Assembly (NCBI RefSeq): GCF_002846395.1
Contig: NZ_PJMU01000002.1
Span: forward strand, 1,178,001 to 1,242,000
Length of the DNA stretch: 64,000 nt
Source: Pontibacter ramchanderi
GTDB lineage: Bacteria; Bacteroidota; Bacteroidia; Cytophagales; Hymenobacteraceae
Reading direction: 5' to 3'
Shown: piece by piece, positions 51,475 through 60,555 of the stretch
Layout: each line of letters starts with the position of its first letter
How positions within the stretch are numbered: the stretch's first letter is position 1
Position numbers and translations under genes: made by a program
Notes under the pieces: generated by a model
What the model was told of the DNA's origin: nothing
Databases searched by the model: none
What the model saw: only the letters and a program-made list of their open reading frames with translations

Positions 51475-53805
51475 CTACAGCGGCACTTTGATGCGGAACA
51501 TGATCATGCGCCCCATCTCATCGGCAAAGTACCGGAGGCGGTTCTGGTAATCGCGGTAGCTGGTGTTGAGCAGGTTGCTGCCCACCAGGCCCAGCTCCAC
51601 CCGCTGCTTTCCGAACTGCAATTGCGTGCCCGCCTCGGCATGCAGCAGGAAATAAGCATCGGGCGCCGCTAACACCGGGTCAGACTGCGCATCCGAACGG
51701 CTCTGGCGGCCCACGTACAAACCTCCCAGCGCCAGGTAGCTACCCAAGAGCCTGGAGGCTGTCCGGTCTTCGAAGCTATAGCGGAGGGTGTTGTCGGTGC
51801 GGCCAGGCGTAATGAACGGCAGGTAACTGTCCGTTTCGCGGTTCTTGGCATATACCAGCGATGTTTTGTTGTTTAGCATCAGCCGATTGGTCAGGGCGTA
51901 GTCGAAACTCAGGTCCGCCCCCCAGAACCGGGCATCGGCCTGCAGGTAGTCGGCCTGCAGGTAGGCACCGCCTATACCTAAGGCGTAGTCCGGCGCTATC
52001 TGCAGGTAAATGTAATTGTTGATGGTGTTGAAATAGAGACTAAGTTCTCCGTTCAGACGGAGGTTAGAATGGTAGTTCAGGGTAGCCACCGTGTTCCAGG
52101 CGTCTTCCGACACCAGCTCCGGGTTGCCGCGCTCAAAAGAGGCCGCACTGTTGTGCAGGCCATTGGCAAAGAGCTCGTAGGAGTGCGGCGCACGGGATGC
52201 GTAACTGATGTTGCCACTCAGCGTGAAGTGGTAGCCCAGGTCGTATAAGGCGCCGAAGCTACCGGCAAAGTTGTGGAAGGTATAGGATGGGCGTAGCACA
52301 CCCTCCGTCCGGTTCCACCGCTTTATGTCGAGCGACTTGTTGTCGTAGCGTATACCTGCCTCCAGTTGCAGGTTGTCCTTCCGCCATCTCTCCGAGGCAA
52401 AAGCCCCAATGGTGGTATTGATAAAATAAGGGAGCAGCGGCCTGGTGTTGGCAGCGTATGTGTTGTTCTGCCAGATGGTGCTGGCCCCTATGGTACCGGA
52501 AATGTTGGCGATCGGCTTGTGCTCCCACACCAGCTCAGTGGTATGCGTCTGCATGTCCAGGTCTAGTTGCGGGCGGTCGCCGGTGTTGCGATGGCGGTCG
52601 TACTCCTGCCGCACGTTCTGCTGCAGTCCGTAGGTAAACTGCAGCTCACCCGCCTCGCCTGTCTTATAAAAAGCCCTCGCCTTGAGCAGGTGATGCGTCA
52701 CGTCCTGGTAGGGGCGGGCAATGGTATAGGTAAAGCTGCCCGTTTCTTCCGGCCGTTCCCGCCCAATGGCGTTGGCCAGATCCGTCAGGTTGCCAATGTG
52801 CGCCGACGACAGGAAGCCCAGCTTGGTGTGGAAGTAACTGTAGTACAGCTCCGCCCCGAAACGCTCCTGCTTATAGCCCAGCGTAGCTGCCAGGTTCTGC
52901 TCTTCAAAGCCTGTGTTGTCTAGGTTATACCTGGGAGCCTGCGCACTGCCCGCCTTCTTTGCAGAGGTATGGAGGCGCCAGCTCAATGGCAATTGACTAA
53001 ACTTGCCCTCTACCATGCCGGCCACCGTGCCCATGCGGTTGTTGGTGCTCCCGATCAGGGAAAGCTCTCCGCGTACACCTGCCGAGTCTGGCAGCGCCTT
53101 GGGCTCCACCAGCACAATGCCGCCAATGGCGTCAGAACCATAGCGCACGCCGGCCGCTCCTTTCACCACTTGCATCTGCTGGGCGTTCAAGGGGTCAATT
53201 TCCGGGGCGTGCTCGTTGCCCCACTGCTGCGACTCGTGCCGCACGCCGTTGTTGAGGATGACTACCCGGTTGCCGAACAGCCCGTGGATAACAGGCTTGG
53301 AAACAGTGGGGCCGGTTTGCACCGAGCTCACCCCCGTCAGCTTTTTGAGCGATTCGCCCAGCGAGAGGCCGCGGGTTTCCTCCAGCTCGCGCCCTGCCAG
53401 TGTTTCGGTTGCCTGCACCTGCTCCTGCAAGCGCTCCCCCGTAATCACGACCTGTTTTAGCTGCCGCGCATCGACGTGCAATGTGAGGTTACGCACCGTA
53501 GAGGTGGTCATCCGAACCGCGACGCGCTCGGTCTCGAAGCCAATGTAAGTGATCTGCAAGGTATAGCTGCCCCGGCACAGATGGTGGAAATGGTAGTTAC
53601 CATACTCATCTGACAGGGTGCCCCGCTGTAGCTCCTCTATGTAAATAGTGGCCCCGATGAGCGGTTCGCGGGTGTCGTGGTCCAGCACTTTGCCGGAGAG
53701 GGTCAGGCCACAGTCCTGCTCCGGCTCTACGCCGTCCAGGTATAGCTGCTCCTGCGCTGTTGCCATAGAGGCAAGCAGAAGGAGCGGCCACAGCAGCACC
53801 ATCAT
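51475..53805 (-). CDS. TonB-dependent outer membrane receptor (ZnuD-like)
   Basis: From the ATG at 53805 (about 776 residues): a signal peptide (MMVLLWPLLLLASMATA), a carboxypeptidase-regulatory-like domain (about 30-110; TLSGKVLDHDTREPLIGATI), a plug (about 120-230; LKKLTGVSSVQTGPTVSKPV, GSDAIGGIVLV) and a 22-strand type barrel ending MIMFRIKVPL. The SYASRAPHSYELFANGLHNS segment is like ZnuD zinc receptors. The adjacent His-rich proteins support a metal substrate. The frame extends to a GTG at 53865, but the signal peptide begins at 53805. Confidence 0.88.
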   Translation of the reverse strand: MMVLLWPLLLLASMATAQEQLYLDGVEPEQDCGLTLSGKVLDHDTREPLIGATIYIEELQRGTLSDEYGNYHFHHLCRGSYTLQITYIGFETERVAVRMTTSTVRNLTLHVDARQLKQVVITGERLQEQVQATETLAGRELEETRGLSLGESLKKLTGVSSVQTGPTVSKPVIHGLFGNRVVILNNGVRHESQQWGNEHAPEIDPLNAQQMQVVKGAAGVRYGSDAIGGIVLVEPKALPDSAGVRGELSLIGSTNNRMGTVAGMVEGKFSQLPLSWRLHTSAKKAGSAQAPRYNLDNTGFEEQNLAATLGYKQERFGAELYYSYFHTKLGFLSSAHIGNLTDLANAIGRERPEETGSFTYTIARPYQDVTHHLLKARAFYKTGEAGELQFTYGLQQNVRQEYDRHRNTGDRPQLDLDMQTHTTELVWEHKPIANISGTIGASTIWQNNTYAANTRPLLPYFINTTIGAFASERWRKDNLQLEAGIRYDNKSLDIKRWNRTEGVLRPSYTFHNFAGSFGALYDLGYHFTLSGNISYASRAPHSYELFANGLHNSAASFERGNPELVSEDAWNTVATLNYHSNLRLNGELSLYFNTINNYIYLQIAPDYALGIGGAYLQADYLQADARFWGADLSFDYALTNRLMLNNKTSLVYAKNRETDSYLPFITPGRTDNTLRYSFEDRTASRLLGSYLALGGLYVGRQSRSDAQSDPVLAAPDAYFLLHAEAGTQLQFGKQRVELGLVGSNLLNTSYRDYQNRLRYFADEMGRMIMFRIKVPL

Positions 53806-54048
53806 GAATTTAGATCTGAACACAGACTTACTAATGTTAAGGTATAAGGTATGGCCTACCGCCACCTTATGCGCTGAAGAGCAGCCACAGGTATAGGTAT
53901 AGCCAGCAATGCCAGTAAAATGAACAGGATATCAACAGGCAGTACCAGGCGCCGCATCGGGGCGGAGGGTATACCAACTGATAAACCAATCTGAAAGCAG
54001 GTGCCGGAAGAGACGACACGCCATAAGACTGGGAAAAGAACGGAAGGT

Positions 54049-54375
54049 TTAGCCGAGTGCGGGCGGGCCGCGGAGCTGGAGGCGGGCAAAGGAATCAAAA
54101 GCCGTGTAGTGGGCATACCGGACGGTATACGCTGCAAGGGCAACAGGTGCCCGGAAGGTATAGACTGTGGTCGCGCTCTGGTATGGCGCTCCGAACAGGT
54201 CCTCTACCGGACAGTGGCTGTGCTTCTTCTCGACATGTGCGTTTTTCTGATCGCCTGGGTGGCTATGCGCTGTGTGGGCATGGCTGTGCAGGCTCAGCAG
54301 CAGCTGGTCCGGCACCATGGCGCGCGTGAACAGCAGCAGCAGAAAAAGGGCAATATATGTCGTGAACCGATACAC
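54049..54375 (-). CDS. Small exported His-rich protein
   Basis: This 108-residue protein starts at a GTG (54375; a TAG is directly upstream in frame). The N-terminal segment (YIALFLLLLFTRAMV) is hydrophobic, followed by two His clusters (HSHAHTAHSHPGDQKNAH; KKHSHCP) and a C-terminal part rich in aromatic and small residues. There are nine His within about 30 residues plus a Cys, so it looks like a periplasmic metal-binding peptide. It lies 243 bp upstream of the TonB receptor start on the same strand and probably belongs to the same regulon. Confidence 0.65.
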   Translation of the reverse strand: MYRFTTYIALFLLLLFTRAMVPDQLLLSLHSHAHTAHSHPGDQKNAHVEKKHSHCPVEDLFGAPYQSATTVYTFRAPVALAAYTVRYAHYTAFDSFARLQLRGPPALG

Positions 54376-54690
54376 CTATAGCGTGGCTTTAAAACAAAGA
54401 TAGTTGTTTTTTTACAATTGCTGTGCTTACAAACATACATTTCGCCCTTCCGGGTACGATCTGTCGGCAAGGCTTTGGGCGAATCATGCCAAAAAAACAA
54501 GTTTTATACCTGTTCCATGCTTAACGCAGAAGGTATAGCCGTTGTTTTCTGACAACCTGTCACAAATAACGCGGCGCTATACCTGTGGAACAGGATTTGA
54601 AAGCGCTAGCGCAGAGAGGCCACCGCTTTGTTGACGGCATCTGATTCGAAGACATCACTTATTAAAAGATAGATTTTAAAAGTATAGCAC
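54376..54690. other. Divergent intergenic region His-rich gene / htpG
   Basis: This 315 bp has no gene. It holds four AGGTATA-type words and an imperfect palindrome at 54402-54419. No CIRCE element for htpG is seen. Confidence 0.5.
54402..54419. promoter_or_regulatory. Candidate operator upstream of the His-rich gene
   Basis: AGTTGT, six T, ACAATT: an 18-bp palindrome with one mismatch, 27-44 bp upstream of the GTG start. The size and AT content would suit a Fur/Zur-type or other dimeric repressor, but the match is short. Confidence 0.25.
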
Positions 54691-56514
54691 ATGGAAGAAA
54701 GAGGTAATATTTCGATTCACACCGAAAACATTTTCCCGATCATCAAGAAGTTCCTGTACTCCGACCACGAGATTTTTCTGCGTGAGCTCGTGAGCAACGC
54801 CGTGGACGCCACCCAGAAAATGAAGCGCCTGTCTGCCATCGGCGAGTACAAAGGCGACCTGGGCGAGCTGAAAGTAGTGGTGAAAGTAGACAAGGACGCC
54901 AAAACCATCGTTATATCGGACAACGGTATCGGTATGACAGCCGAGGAAATCAAGAAATACATCAACCAGATTGCCTTTTCGGGTGCCACCGAGTTTGTGG
55001 AGCGCTACAAAGACGCTGGTGAGCAAAACCAGATTATCGGTCAGTTCGGTCTGGGCTTCTACTCTGCCTTTATGGTGGCCGACCGTGTGGAAATCATCAC
55101 CAAATCTTACAAAGACGAAACCGAGTCGGCACACTGGACTTGCGACGGCAGCACCGAATTTGCCATTGCACCTGCCCACAAAGAAGACCGCGGCACGAAG
55201 GTGATCCTGAACGTGGCCTCTGACTCAGAAGAGTTCCTGGAGCCCGCCCGCATCCGCACCATTCTGGACAAATACTGCAAGTTCCTGCCTGTGCCTGTGG
55301 AGTTTGAGGGAGAAATCATCAACAACCCAAACCCTATCTGGACAAAGCAACCGTCTGAGCTGACGGACGAGGATTACAAGAACTTCTACAAAGAGCTATA
55401 CCCGTTCTCGGAGGCGCCGCTGTTCTGGATTCACCTCAACGTGGATTATCCGTTCAACCTGACAGGTATACTCTACTTCCCTAAGCTGAAGAACGACTTC
55501 GAGATTCAGCGCAACAAGATCCAGCTGTACTCGAAGCAGGTGTTCATCACAGACGAGGTAAAAGACGTAGTGCCGGAGTTCCTGATGCTGCTGCACGGGG
55601 TAATCGACTCGCCAGACATTCCGCTGAACGTGAGCCGCTCATTCCTGCAGGCGGATTCGAATGTGAAGAAAATCAACACCTACATCACCAAGAAGGTAGC
55701 CGATAAGCTGAGCGATATCTTCAAGAAAGACCGCGAGACATTCGAAAAGAACTGGGACGACATCAACGTGTTCATCAAGTACGGCATGCTGAGCGACGAC
55801 AAGTTCTATGAAAAAGCCAAGGACTTTGTGCTGCTGCAGAATACGGAGGGCAAGTACCATACCCTGGAAGAGTATAAGGCGCTGACGCAAGCCAACCAAA
55901 CCGACAAGAACGGCCAACTGGTGCTGCTCTATACCACAGACGCCGACAAGCAGCACGCCTTTGTGGAGGCCGCTCAAAATCGCTCATACGACGTGCTCCA
56001 GCTCGACTCCATCATCGACAGTCACTTCATCGGCATGCTGGAGCAGAAGCTGGAGAAGACCAGCCTGAAGCGCGTGGACTCTGAAACGATTGGCAAACTG
56101 ATCGAGAAAGACGAAGCCAAGGATAGCGTACTGAACGACACCGAGAAAGAGGACCTGAAGAAGATCTACGAAACGGCGATCAATAACCAGAACATGCAGG
56201 TAGAGGTAGCGCCAATGGCTCCGGACGACGCACCGGTAATCATTACCCTGCCAGAGTTTATGCGCCGCATGAAGGACATGAGCAAGACCGGCGGTGGCGG
56301 CATGATGTTCATGGGCAACATGCCGGACACCTATAACGTGACCGTGAATGCCAACCACAGCATCAACCAGCGCATCCTCAAAGCCAAGGACGACAACAAG
56401 GAGCGCATTGCCCGCCAAGCCTTCGATCTGGCGCTGCTGTCGCAGAACATGCTTTCTGGCTCAGCCCTGACAGCCTTCGTGAAGCGCAGCGTGGACCTGA
56501 TTGACAAAGAGTAA
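54691..56514 (+). CDS. htpG: Molecular chaperone HtpG (Hsp90)
   Basis: This 607-residue Hsp90 has the N-terminal ATPase domain (LYSDHEIFLRELVSNAVDAT; ISDNGIGMTAEEI; GQFGLGFYSAFMVAD), the middle domain (NVSRSFLQAD) and the dimerisation domain ending SALTAFVKRSVDLI. It is a cytosolic ATP-dependent chaperone. The length is near the usual 610-630. It is monocistronic. Confidence 0.95.
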   Translation: MEERGNISIHTENIFPIIKKFLYSDHEIFLRELVSNAVDATQKMKRLSAIGEYKGDLGELKVVVKVDKDAKTIVISDNGIGMTAEEIKKYINQIAFSGATEFVERYKDAGEQNQIIGQFGLGFYSAFMVADRVEIITKSYKDETESAHWTCDGSTEFAIAPAHKEDRGTKVILNVASDSEEFLEPARIRTILDKYCKFLPVPVEFEGEIINNPNPIWTKQPSELTDEDYKNFYKELYPFSEAPLFWIHLNVDYPFNLTGILYFPKLKNDFEIQRNKIQLYSKQVFITDEVKDVVPEFLMLLHGVIDSPDIPLNVSRSFLQADSNVKKINTYITKKVADKLSDIFKKDRETFEKNWDDINVFIKYGMLSDDKFYEKAKDFVLLQNTEGKYHTLEEYKALTQANQTDKNGQLVLLYTTDADKQHAFVEAAQNRSYDVLQLDSIIDSHFIGMLEQKLEKTSLKRVDSETIGKLIEKDEAKDSVLNDTEKEDLKKIYETAINNQNMQVEVAPMAPDDAPVIITLPEFMRRMKDMSKTGGGGMMFMGNMPDTYNVTVNANHSINQRILKAKDDNKERIARQAFDLALLSQNMLSGSALTAFVKRSVDLIDKE

Positions 56515-56547
56515 CAGCACCTTTTCATAAATTATACTTAACAGCAC

Positions 56548-56577
56548 AAAAGCGGCGACCCACTGGGTGTCGCTTTT
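56548..56577 (+). terminator. Terminator of htpG
   Basis: A stem AAAAGCG/CGCTTTT (56548-56554 with 56571-56577) and an inner CCCA/TGGG pair, followed by TGTTTTG. Confidence 0.7.
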
Positions 56578-56748
56578 TGTTTTGAAGGGCATTCGGTGAA
56601 CTAAGGCGCCGGGCTTAAAGTTATAGTGGCTATACCTGCCATATCGGTTCTTGGCCGGTATATGAATTATCTGCATATTTACGTTACCTTAAAACAAGGT
56701 ATGGCTATGTTGAGCAACACAGCAGCGCAATTATCTGAACGAAAACAT

Positions 56749-57648
56749 ATGAGGCACACGCTTTATCTTGTCTGGCTTACTTTGTCTGTGGTGCTGGGGG
56801 TGGCTGCCTGTAAGCCCAGGGCCTACAACAGCGACTACAACCTGAGCCGCGCTGCCGAAAAACAGAGCGCCAAAGCCGGAGCCATCGCGCTGGCCGATAC
56901 CACCAAGCCAATCGTGCAGGTAGGCGACTCGTCGGATATAGAGGAAAAGCAGCCCCAAAAGCGTAAGAAGAAAGCCGACAAACGCTACTTCATGGGTGAC
57001 AGGGTGGCACGCGGCTTCGTGAAGACAGGTGCCCGAGGTCCGCGGGAGGTGATTGAGACCTTCAGCTACCTGGTTGAGTTCCAGCAGCCAGACCCCTACG
57101 CCCCCGAAAAATACTACTACGATACCAAACGTCGCAAACTCTACAAAACCCGCAGCGAACTGAATCCGGATCAGCACAAAGTGCTGCACGGACCCTACAA
57201 AAAGGAACAGGGCGGCGAGGTGGTCGAAGAAGGCTACTTTTATGTTGGCACCAAGCACCTGCGCTGGGAGCGCTACAACCGCGAGGGCATTCTGCTGGCC
57301 AAAGAGCATTATGAAAAAGGCTTTTTGCGCGATGCGGTGGTAAAGTACTACGCGGGCACCAAGAAGATAAAAGAAGTGATCCCTTATGCCTATGGAGAGG
57401 TGCAGGGCACGTACTACCGTTTTTATGAGAACGGGCAGCTGGAATGGATGGGCCAGTACCAGAAAGGCCGTAAAGTGGGCCTGTGGGTGAAGCACTTCGA
57501 TTTCAGGGCCCGCCGCCAATTTGAGTACCAGTATCCCAAAACTCCTTACGAGCCCCAGGCTGAGCCCTATTTGGTGAAGCAGTACGACCGCCACGGCACC
57601 CTCATTTTCGAGAAAGACAAGCTGGACAAGCGGGCCTCGGCGCGTTAA
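56749..57648 (+). CDS. Lipoprotein with MORN/YwqK-like repeats
   Basis: From the ATG at 56749 (299 residues): a lipobox (LGVAAC, Cys at 22), a Lys-rich linker (QPQKRKKKADKRYF), then repeated short strands of the YwqK/MORN type (GPYKKEQGGEVVEEGYFYVG; RWERYNREGILLAKEHYEKG; GTYYRFYENGQLEWMGQYQK). Such repeats occur in surface proteins with structural or toxin-antitoxin-like roles; function is not known here. Its end overlaps the convergent yraN by 4 bp. The frame extends upstream to 56626 without a signal peptide. Confidence 0.78.
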   Translation: MRHTLYLVWLTLSVVLGVAACKPRAYNSDYNLSRAAEKQSAKAGAIALADTTKPIVQVGDSSDIEEKQPQKRKKKADKRYFMGDRVARGFVKTGARGPREVIETFSYLVEFQQPDPYAPEKYYYDTKRRKLYKTRSELNPDQHKVLHGPYKKEQGGEVVEEGYFYVGTKHLRWERYNREGILLAKEHYEKGFLRDAVVKYYAGTKKIKEVIPYAYGEVQGTYYRFYENGQLEWMGQYQKGRKVGLWVKHFDFRARRQFEYQYPKTPYEPQAEPYLVKQYDRHGTLIFEKDKLDKRASAR

Positions 57649-58007
57649 TGAAAGGCGTCCTCGATGTGGAACAGCTCCGGCGGTTTGCTCATCGTGACGG
57701 CGATGATATCAAAGCGAATGTCCTCCTGCCAGCCAATCTTTAAGATATAAGTATCTGCCGCGTTCAGGATCAGGCGCTGCTTGCGGCGGTTCACGAACTC
57801 TTCCGGGTAACCAAAGCTGTCGTTGGTGCGGGTTTTCACCTCTACAAATACCAGTAAATCGTTTTGGCGCGCAATGATGTCGATTTCGGCCTTGCCCATG
57901 CGCAAGTTGCGTCGCAGAATGCGGTAGCCTTTCTGCTGCAGCAGTTCGCAGGCCAGGTCCTCGCCGTTGGCGCCGGTAGAAAGGTGGGTTGCTTGCGGTG
58001 TCGTCAT
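57645..58007 (-). CDS. yraN: YraN family protein (UPF0102, endonuclease-like)
   Basis: This 120-residue protein has the restriction-endonuclease-like core of UPF0102: GEDLACELLQQKGYRILRRN, then the AEIDIIARQNDLLVFVEVKT motif (Asp and ExK active-site pattern) and RKQRLILNAADTYI. Its function is uncertain; it is often near rnhB or rsmI in other phyla. It is convergent with the MORN-like gene. Confidence 0.9.
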   Translation of the reverse strand: MTTPQATHLSTGANGEDLACELLQQKGYRILRRNLRMGKAEIDIIARQNDLLVFVEVKTRTNDSFGYPEEFVNRRKQRLILNAADTYILKIGWQEDIRFDIIAVTMSKPPELFHIEDAFH

Positions 58008-58065
58008 AAGAGCTTTAAACTTATAATGCCAGCGAGTGGTTTTATGGTGGGAGGCTGCGCTGCCA

Positions 58066-58097
58066 TTTGCGTATGCCCCCGGGTGGCCGTATCTTTG
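58066..58097 (+). promoter_or_regulatory. Promoter of the lipB cluster
   Basis: TTTG at 58066-58069, a 20-nt spacer, TATCTTTG at 58090-58097, an exact TAnnTTTG. Transcription should start near 58104, leaving a leader of about 70 nt. Confidence 0.6.
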
Positions 58098-58173
58098 TTG
58101 AAAACTAGAGGTATAGAAACCGGCCGGCTTGCAAGTAAGCCCGGGCTATACCTTGCAAAAAGGGAGAAAAGCT

Positions 58174-58890
58174 GTGTCGCAGAACAAAACCATACAATTT
58201 GAGCACCTCGGGCTGATCGATTACAAGGAGGCCTGGGATTACCAGGACAAGCTCTTTACAGGTATACTGGATCTGAAGTCCCGCAACCGCAACGCTGCGC
58301 CCGATGCCCAGGAAACGACGCCTAACTACCTGCTGTTCTGTTCGCACCCGCACGTCTATACCTTGGGCAAAAGTGGGCACGAGTCTAACCTGCTGATCAA
58401 CGAAGAAGGCCTGAAAGCAAAAGGCGCCACCTTCTACAAGATCAATCGCGGCGGCGACATCACCTACCACGGTCCTGGGCAAATAGTGGGCTATCCGATC
58501 CTGGACCTCGACAATTTCTTTACCGATATCCACAAGTACCTGCGTTTTCTGGAGGAGGCGATCATTATGACGTTGCAGGACTATGGCATAGAAGCGGGTC
58601 GTATACCTGGCCTCACTGGCGTGTGGCTGGACCATGTGGAGCAGAAGAACCCGCGCAAGATTTGCGCCATGGGCGTGAAGTGCAGCCGATGGGTAACCAT
58701 GCATGGCTTTGCCTTTAACATCAACACCGACCTCGATTATTTCAACAACATCGTGCCCTGCGGCATTACCGACAAACAGGTGACGTCGCTGGCAAAAGAG
58801 CTGGGCCGTGAACTGCCGATGGCAGAAGTAGAAGAGAAGCTCAAGGCCCACCTGGCAATCTTGTTCGAGGCGAGCATTACTACACACTAA
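58174..58890 (+). CDS. lipB: Lipoyl(octanoyl) transferase
   Basis: This 238-residue enzyme transfers octanoyl from ACP to lipoyl domains. Seen are HVYTLGKSGHESNLL, NRGGDITYHGPGQIVGYPIL, the Lys motif RKICAMGVKC and the catalytic Cys in VPCGI. The GTG at 58174 is chosen because GGGAG lies 8 bp upstream and the family fit begins right after; the frame also has TTG codons at 58129 and 58153. The next gene starts one base after its stop. Confidence 0.92.
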   Translation: MSQNKTIQFEHLGLIDYKEAWDYQDKLFTGILDLKSRNRNAAPDAQETTPNYLLFCSHPHVYTLGKSGHESNLLINEEGLKAKGATFYKINRGGDITYHGPGQIVGYPILDLDNFFTDIHKYLRFLEEAIIMTLQDYGIEAGRIPGLTGVWLDHVEQKNPRKICAMGVKCSRWVTMHGFAFNINTDLDYFNNIVPCGITDKQVTSLAKELGRELPMAEVEEKLKAHLAILFEASITTH

Positions 58891-59295
58891 ATGAAGAAAG
58901 ACATAGATTTTACACCGGTTCAGGGAGTGGCAGTAGCCATCGCTTTCTCGGGCGAGTCGCCGGAGGAGCGTGCCTGGAACGTATACCTGATCAATAACAA
59001 CAGCGTGGCGCTTAGCAATGTGTTTGTCACGTCCAAGGGCTATGGCACCATCAAGGACGAGGAAGTAAAGACCTCGGTGCTGCGGCATATGTTTGAGCAG
59101 GTGGAGGCCAAAAGCTTTGTGCAGGTAGAGGTGATCGACCCATCGGTTTTCAAGCTCAACAACGAGTACTGGGTGAGCTACTACATCGATGGCAAGATCT
59201 ACGACAAGCGCTTCGTTTTCGTGCCCGATTCTATCACCGATGAGCACCTCATCGACATCAGCATGCTGCAAATGCAGGGTGTGTTGCATTCTTAA
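58891..59295 (+). CDS. Conserved hypothetical protein downstream of lipB
   Basis: This 134-residue soluble protein has no signal peptide. It has a strand-rich core (VAVAIAFSGESPEERAWNVY, LINNNSVALSNVFVTSKGYG, YWVSYYIDGKIYDKRFVFVP) that looks like a small beta sandwich, and an acidic, helical end. I do not recognise a family. It directly abuts lipB (no gap) and lies 33 bp before the DUF4271 gene, so it is translated from the same message. Confidence 0.78.
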   Translation: MKKDIDFTPVQGVAVAIAFSGESPEERAWNVYLINNNSVALSNVFVTSKGYGTIKDEEVKTSVLRHMFEQVEAKSFVQVEVIDPSVFKLNNEYWVSYYIDGKIYDKRFVFVPDSITDEHLIDISMLQMQGVLHS

Positions 59296-59328
59296 GGTAT
59301 AGCTTCCTACATTATCTGACGCCTGACC

Positions 59329-60495
59329 GTGTATTTTACTAACCGCATAAGGTATAGCCTGGGACTGTTGCTGCTGCTGTTTGTGCTGGCCTGGCCACTG
59401 CAGGCGCAGGTGCTACCGTTGGAGCAGAAGAACACCCTCAACGGCAACTGGCAGGTATACGATGCCGGCTCCACTAACCTGGTGCCCTATGCGACCAACC
59501 TGCACGGGGGCTACAGCGCCGTGCACCAGTGGGTAACCATGGCACCCGCCAAACCCTTTGTGATCGAGTTCACGGCCCAGAAGGATTTATGCCTTTTCCT
59601 GAATAACCAGCTCATCTTTACGGCAGACTCCACAGCTACCTATACCTTTGACCTGGCCACATGGAACAACCGCGTGAAGCCGGTGAACGGACGCTACCTG
59701 CTATCGGTGTGGCATCCGTCGCAGCACCCGAACGTGGCCTCGTTCCGGAACAGGGCGCAGGCCGAGCGGAACGACGGCGAGACGATGCAAGGGAGTTTTT
59801 CAGTCAGGCTGCGGGAGTATGTCAACCAGAACGCGTTCATCATCTTCATGCTGCTGATCGGCTTGCTGTACGGGGGGCTTAAAACCACCTTTCCGTCTGA
59901 TTTTCAGGCAGTGTTCGGGGCGAAGTCCTTTTGGCGCACCCGGTCGCTGGACGATGGGGTCCTGACCAAACCGCTCGGCACCTGGTCAAGCGTGCTCTTT
60001 GTCGTAGCCTTCTCGATGTCGATGGCGCTTCTGATCGCGGCTATCCATACCAATGTGCAGCACGTGCGCATCTTCAACCGGCTTTTCCCGGTGTCGGAGG
60101 CCGACATCACGACTAAAATCCTGTTCTATACCTTCCTGATCTTCGCGGTAATCCTGCTAAAGTACCTTTTCCTGAAAGTAATGGGTTTTATTTTCGGGTT
60201 GGAGCAGATCGTGCATGTGCAATTCAGTGAGTTTCTGCGTTCTCTGCTGTTTCTGGGCCTTTTCCTGCCAGTGGTGATGCTGCTATACCTTTCGCTCAAC
60301 CACGTGGCACCCGACACGGTGCTGACGGTTTCGAGCATGGCGGTACTTTTGCTGCTGGTAATCACGATTATTCGCGTGTTTGTATCAGTAAATAAGCAGA
60401 CATCTGTGATAAATTTGCATTTATTTTCTTACCTTTGCGCCACAGAAGTGATTCCGTTGATCATCATGCTGAAGTTTATTGTGTTTAACTTTTAA
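59329..60495 (+). CDS. DUF4271 membrane protein
   Basis: This 388-residue protein starts at GTG 59329. It has a signal peptide (GLLLLLFVLAWPLQAQ), a periplasmic beta-rich domain (about 28-165) and six membrane segments that form the DUF4271 region (AFIIFMLLIGLLYGG; LFVVAFSMSMALLIAAI; FYTFLIFAVILLKYLFL; LLFLGLFLPVVMLLYLSL; MAVLLLLVITIIRVFV; VIPLIIMLKFIVF). In Bacteroidota this gene is often next to hemD and near T9SS genes; its role is unknown. hemD starts 60 bp downstream. Confidence 0.88.
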   Translation: MYFTNRIRYSLGLLLLLFVLAWPLQAQVLPLEQKNTLNGNWQVYDAGSTNLVPYATNLHGGYSAVHQWVTMAPAKPFVIEFTAQKDLCLFLNNQLIFTADSTATYTFDLATWNNRVKPVNGRYLLSVWHPSQHPNVASFRNRAQAERNDGETMQGSFSVRLREYVNQNAFIIFMLLIGLLYGGLKTTFPSDFQAVFGAKSFWRTRSLDDGVLTKPLGTWSSVLFVVAFSMSMALLIAAIHTNVQHVRIFNRLFPVSEADITTKILFYTFLIFAVILLKYLFLKVMGFIFGLEQIVHVQFSEFLRSLLFLGLFLPVVMLLYLSLNHVAPDTVLTVSSMAVLLLLVITIIRVFVSVNKQTSVINLHLFSYLCATEVIPLIIMLKFIVFNF

Positions 60496-60555
60496 AAACA
60501 CAAAATCAACGGTTTCGGTAGGTAGCTAATAATATAAAACAGACTTCCATACTCT

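Noticed and set aside
53856..54143. 95-codon minus-strand frame between the TonB receptor and the His-rich gene
   Set aside because: It overlaps the end of the His-rich gene in another frame; the latter has a clear hydrophobic leader and His clusters.
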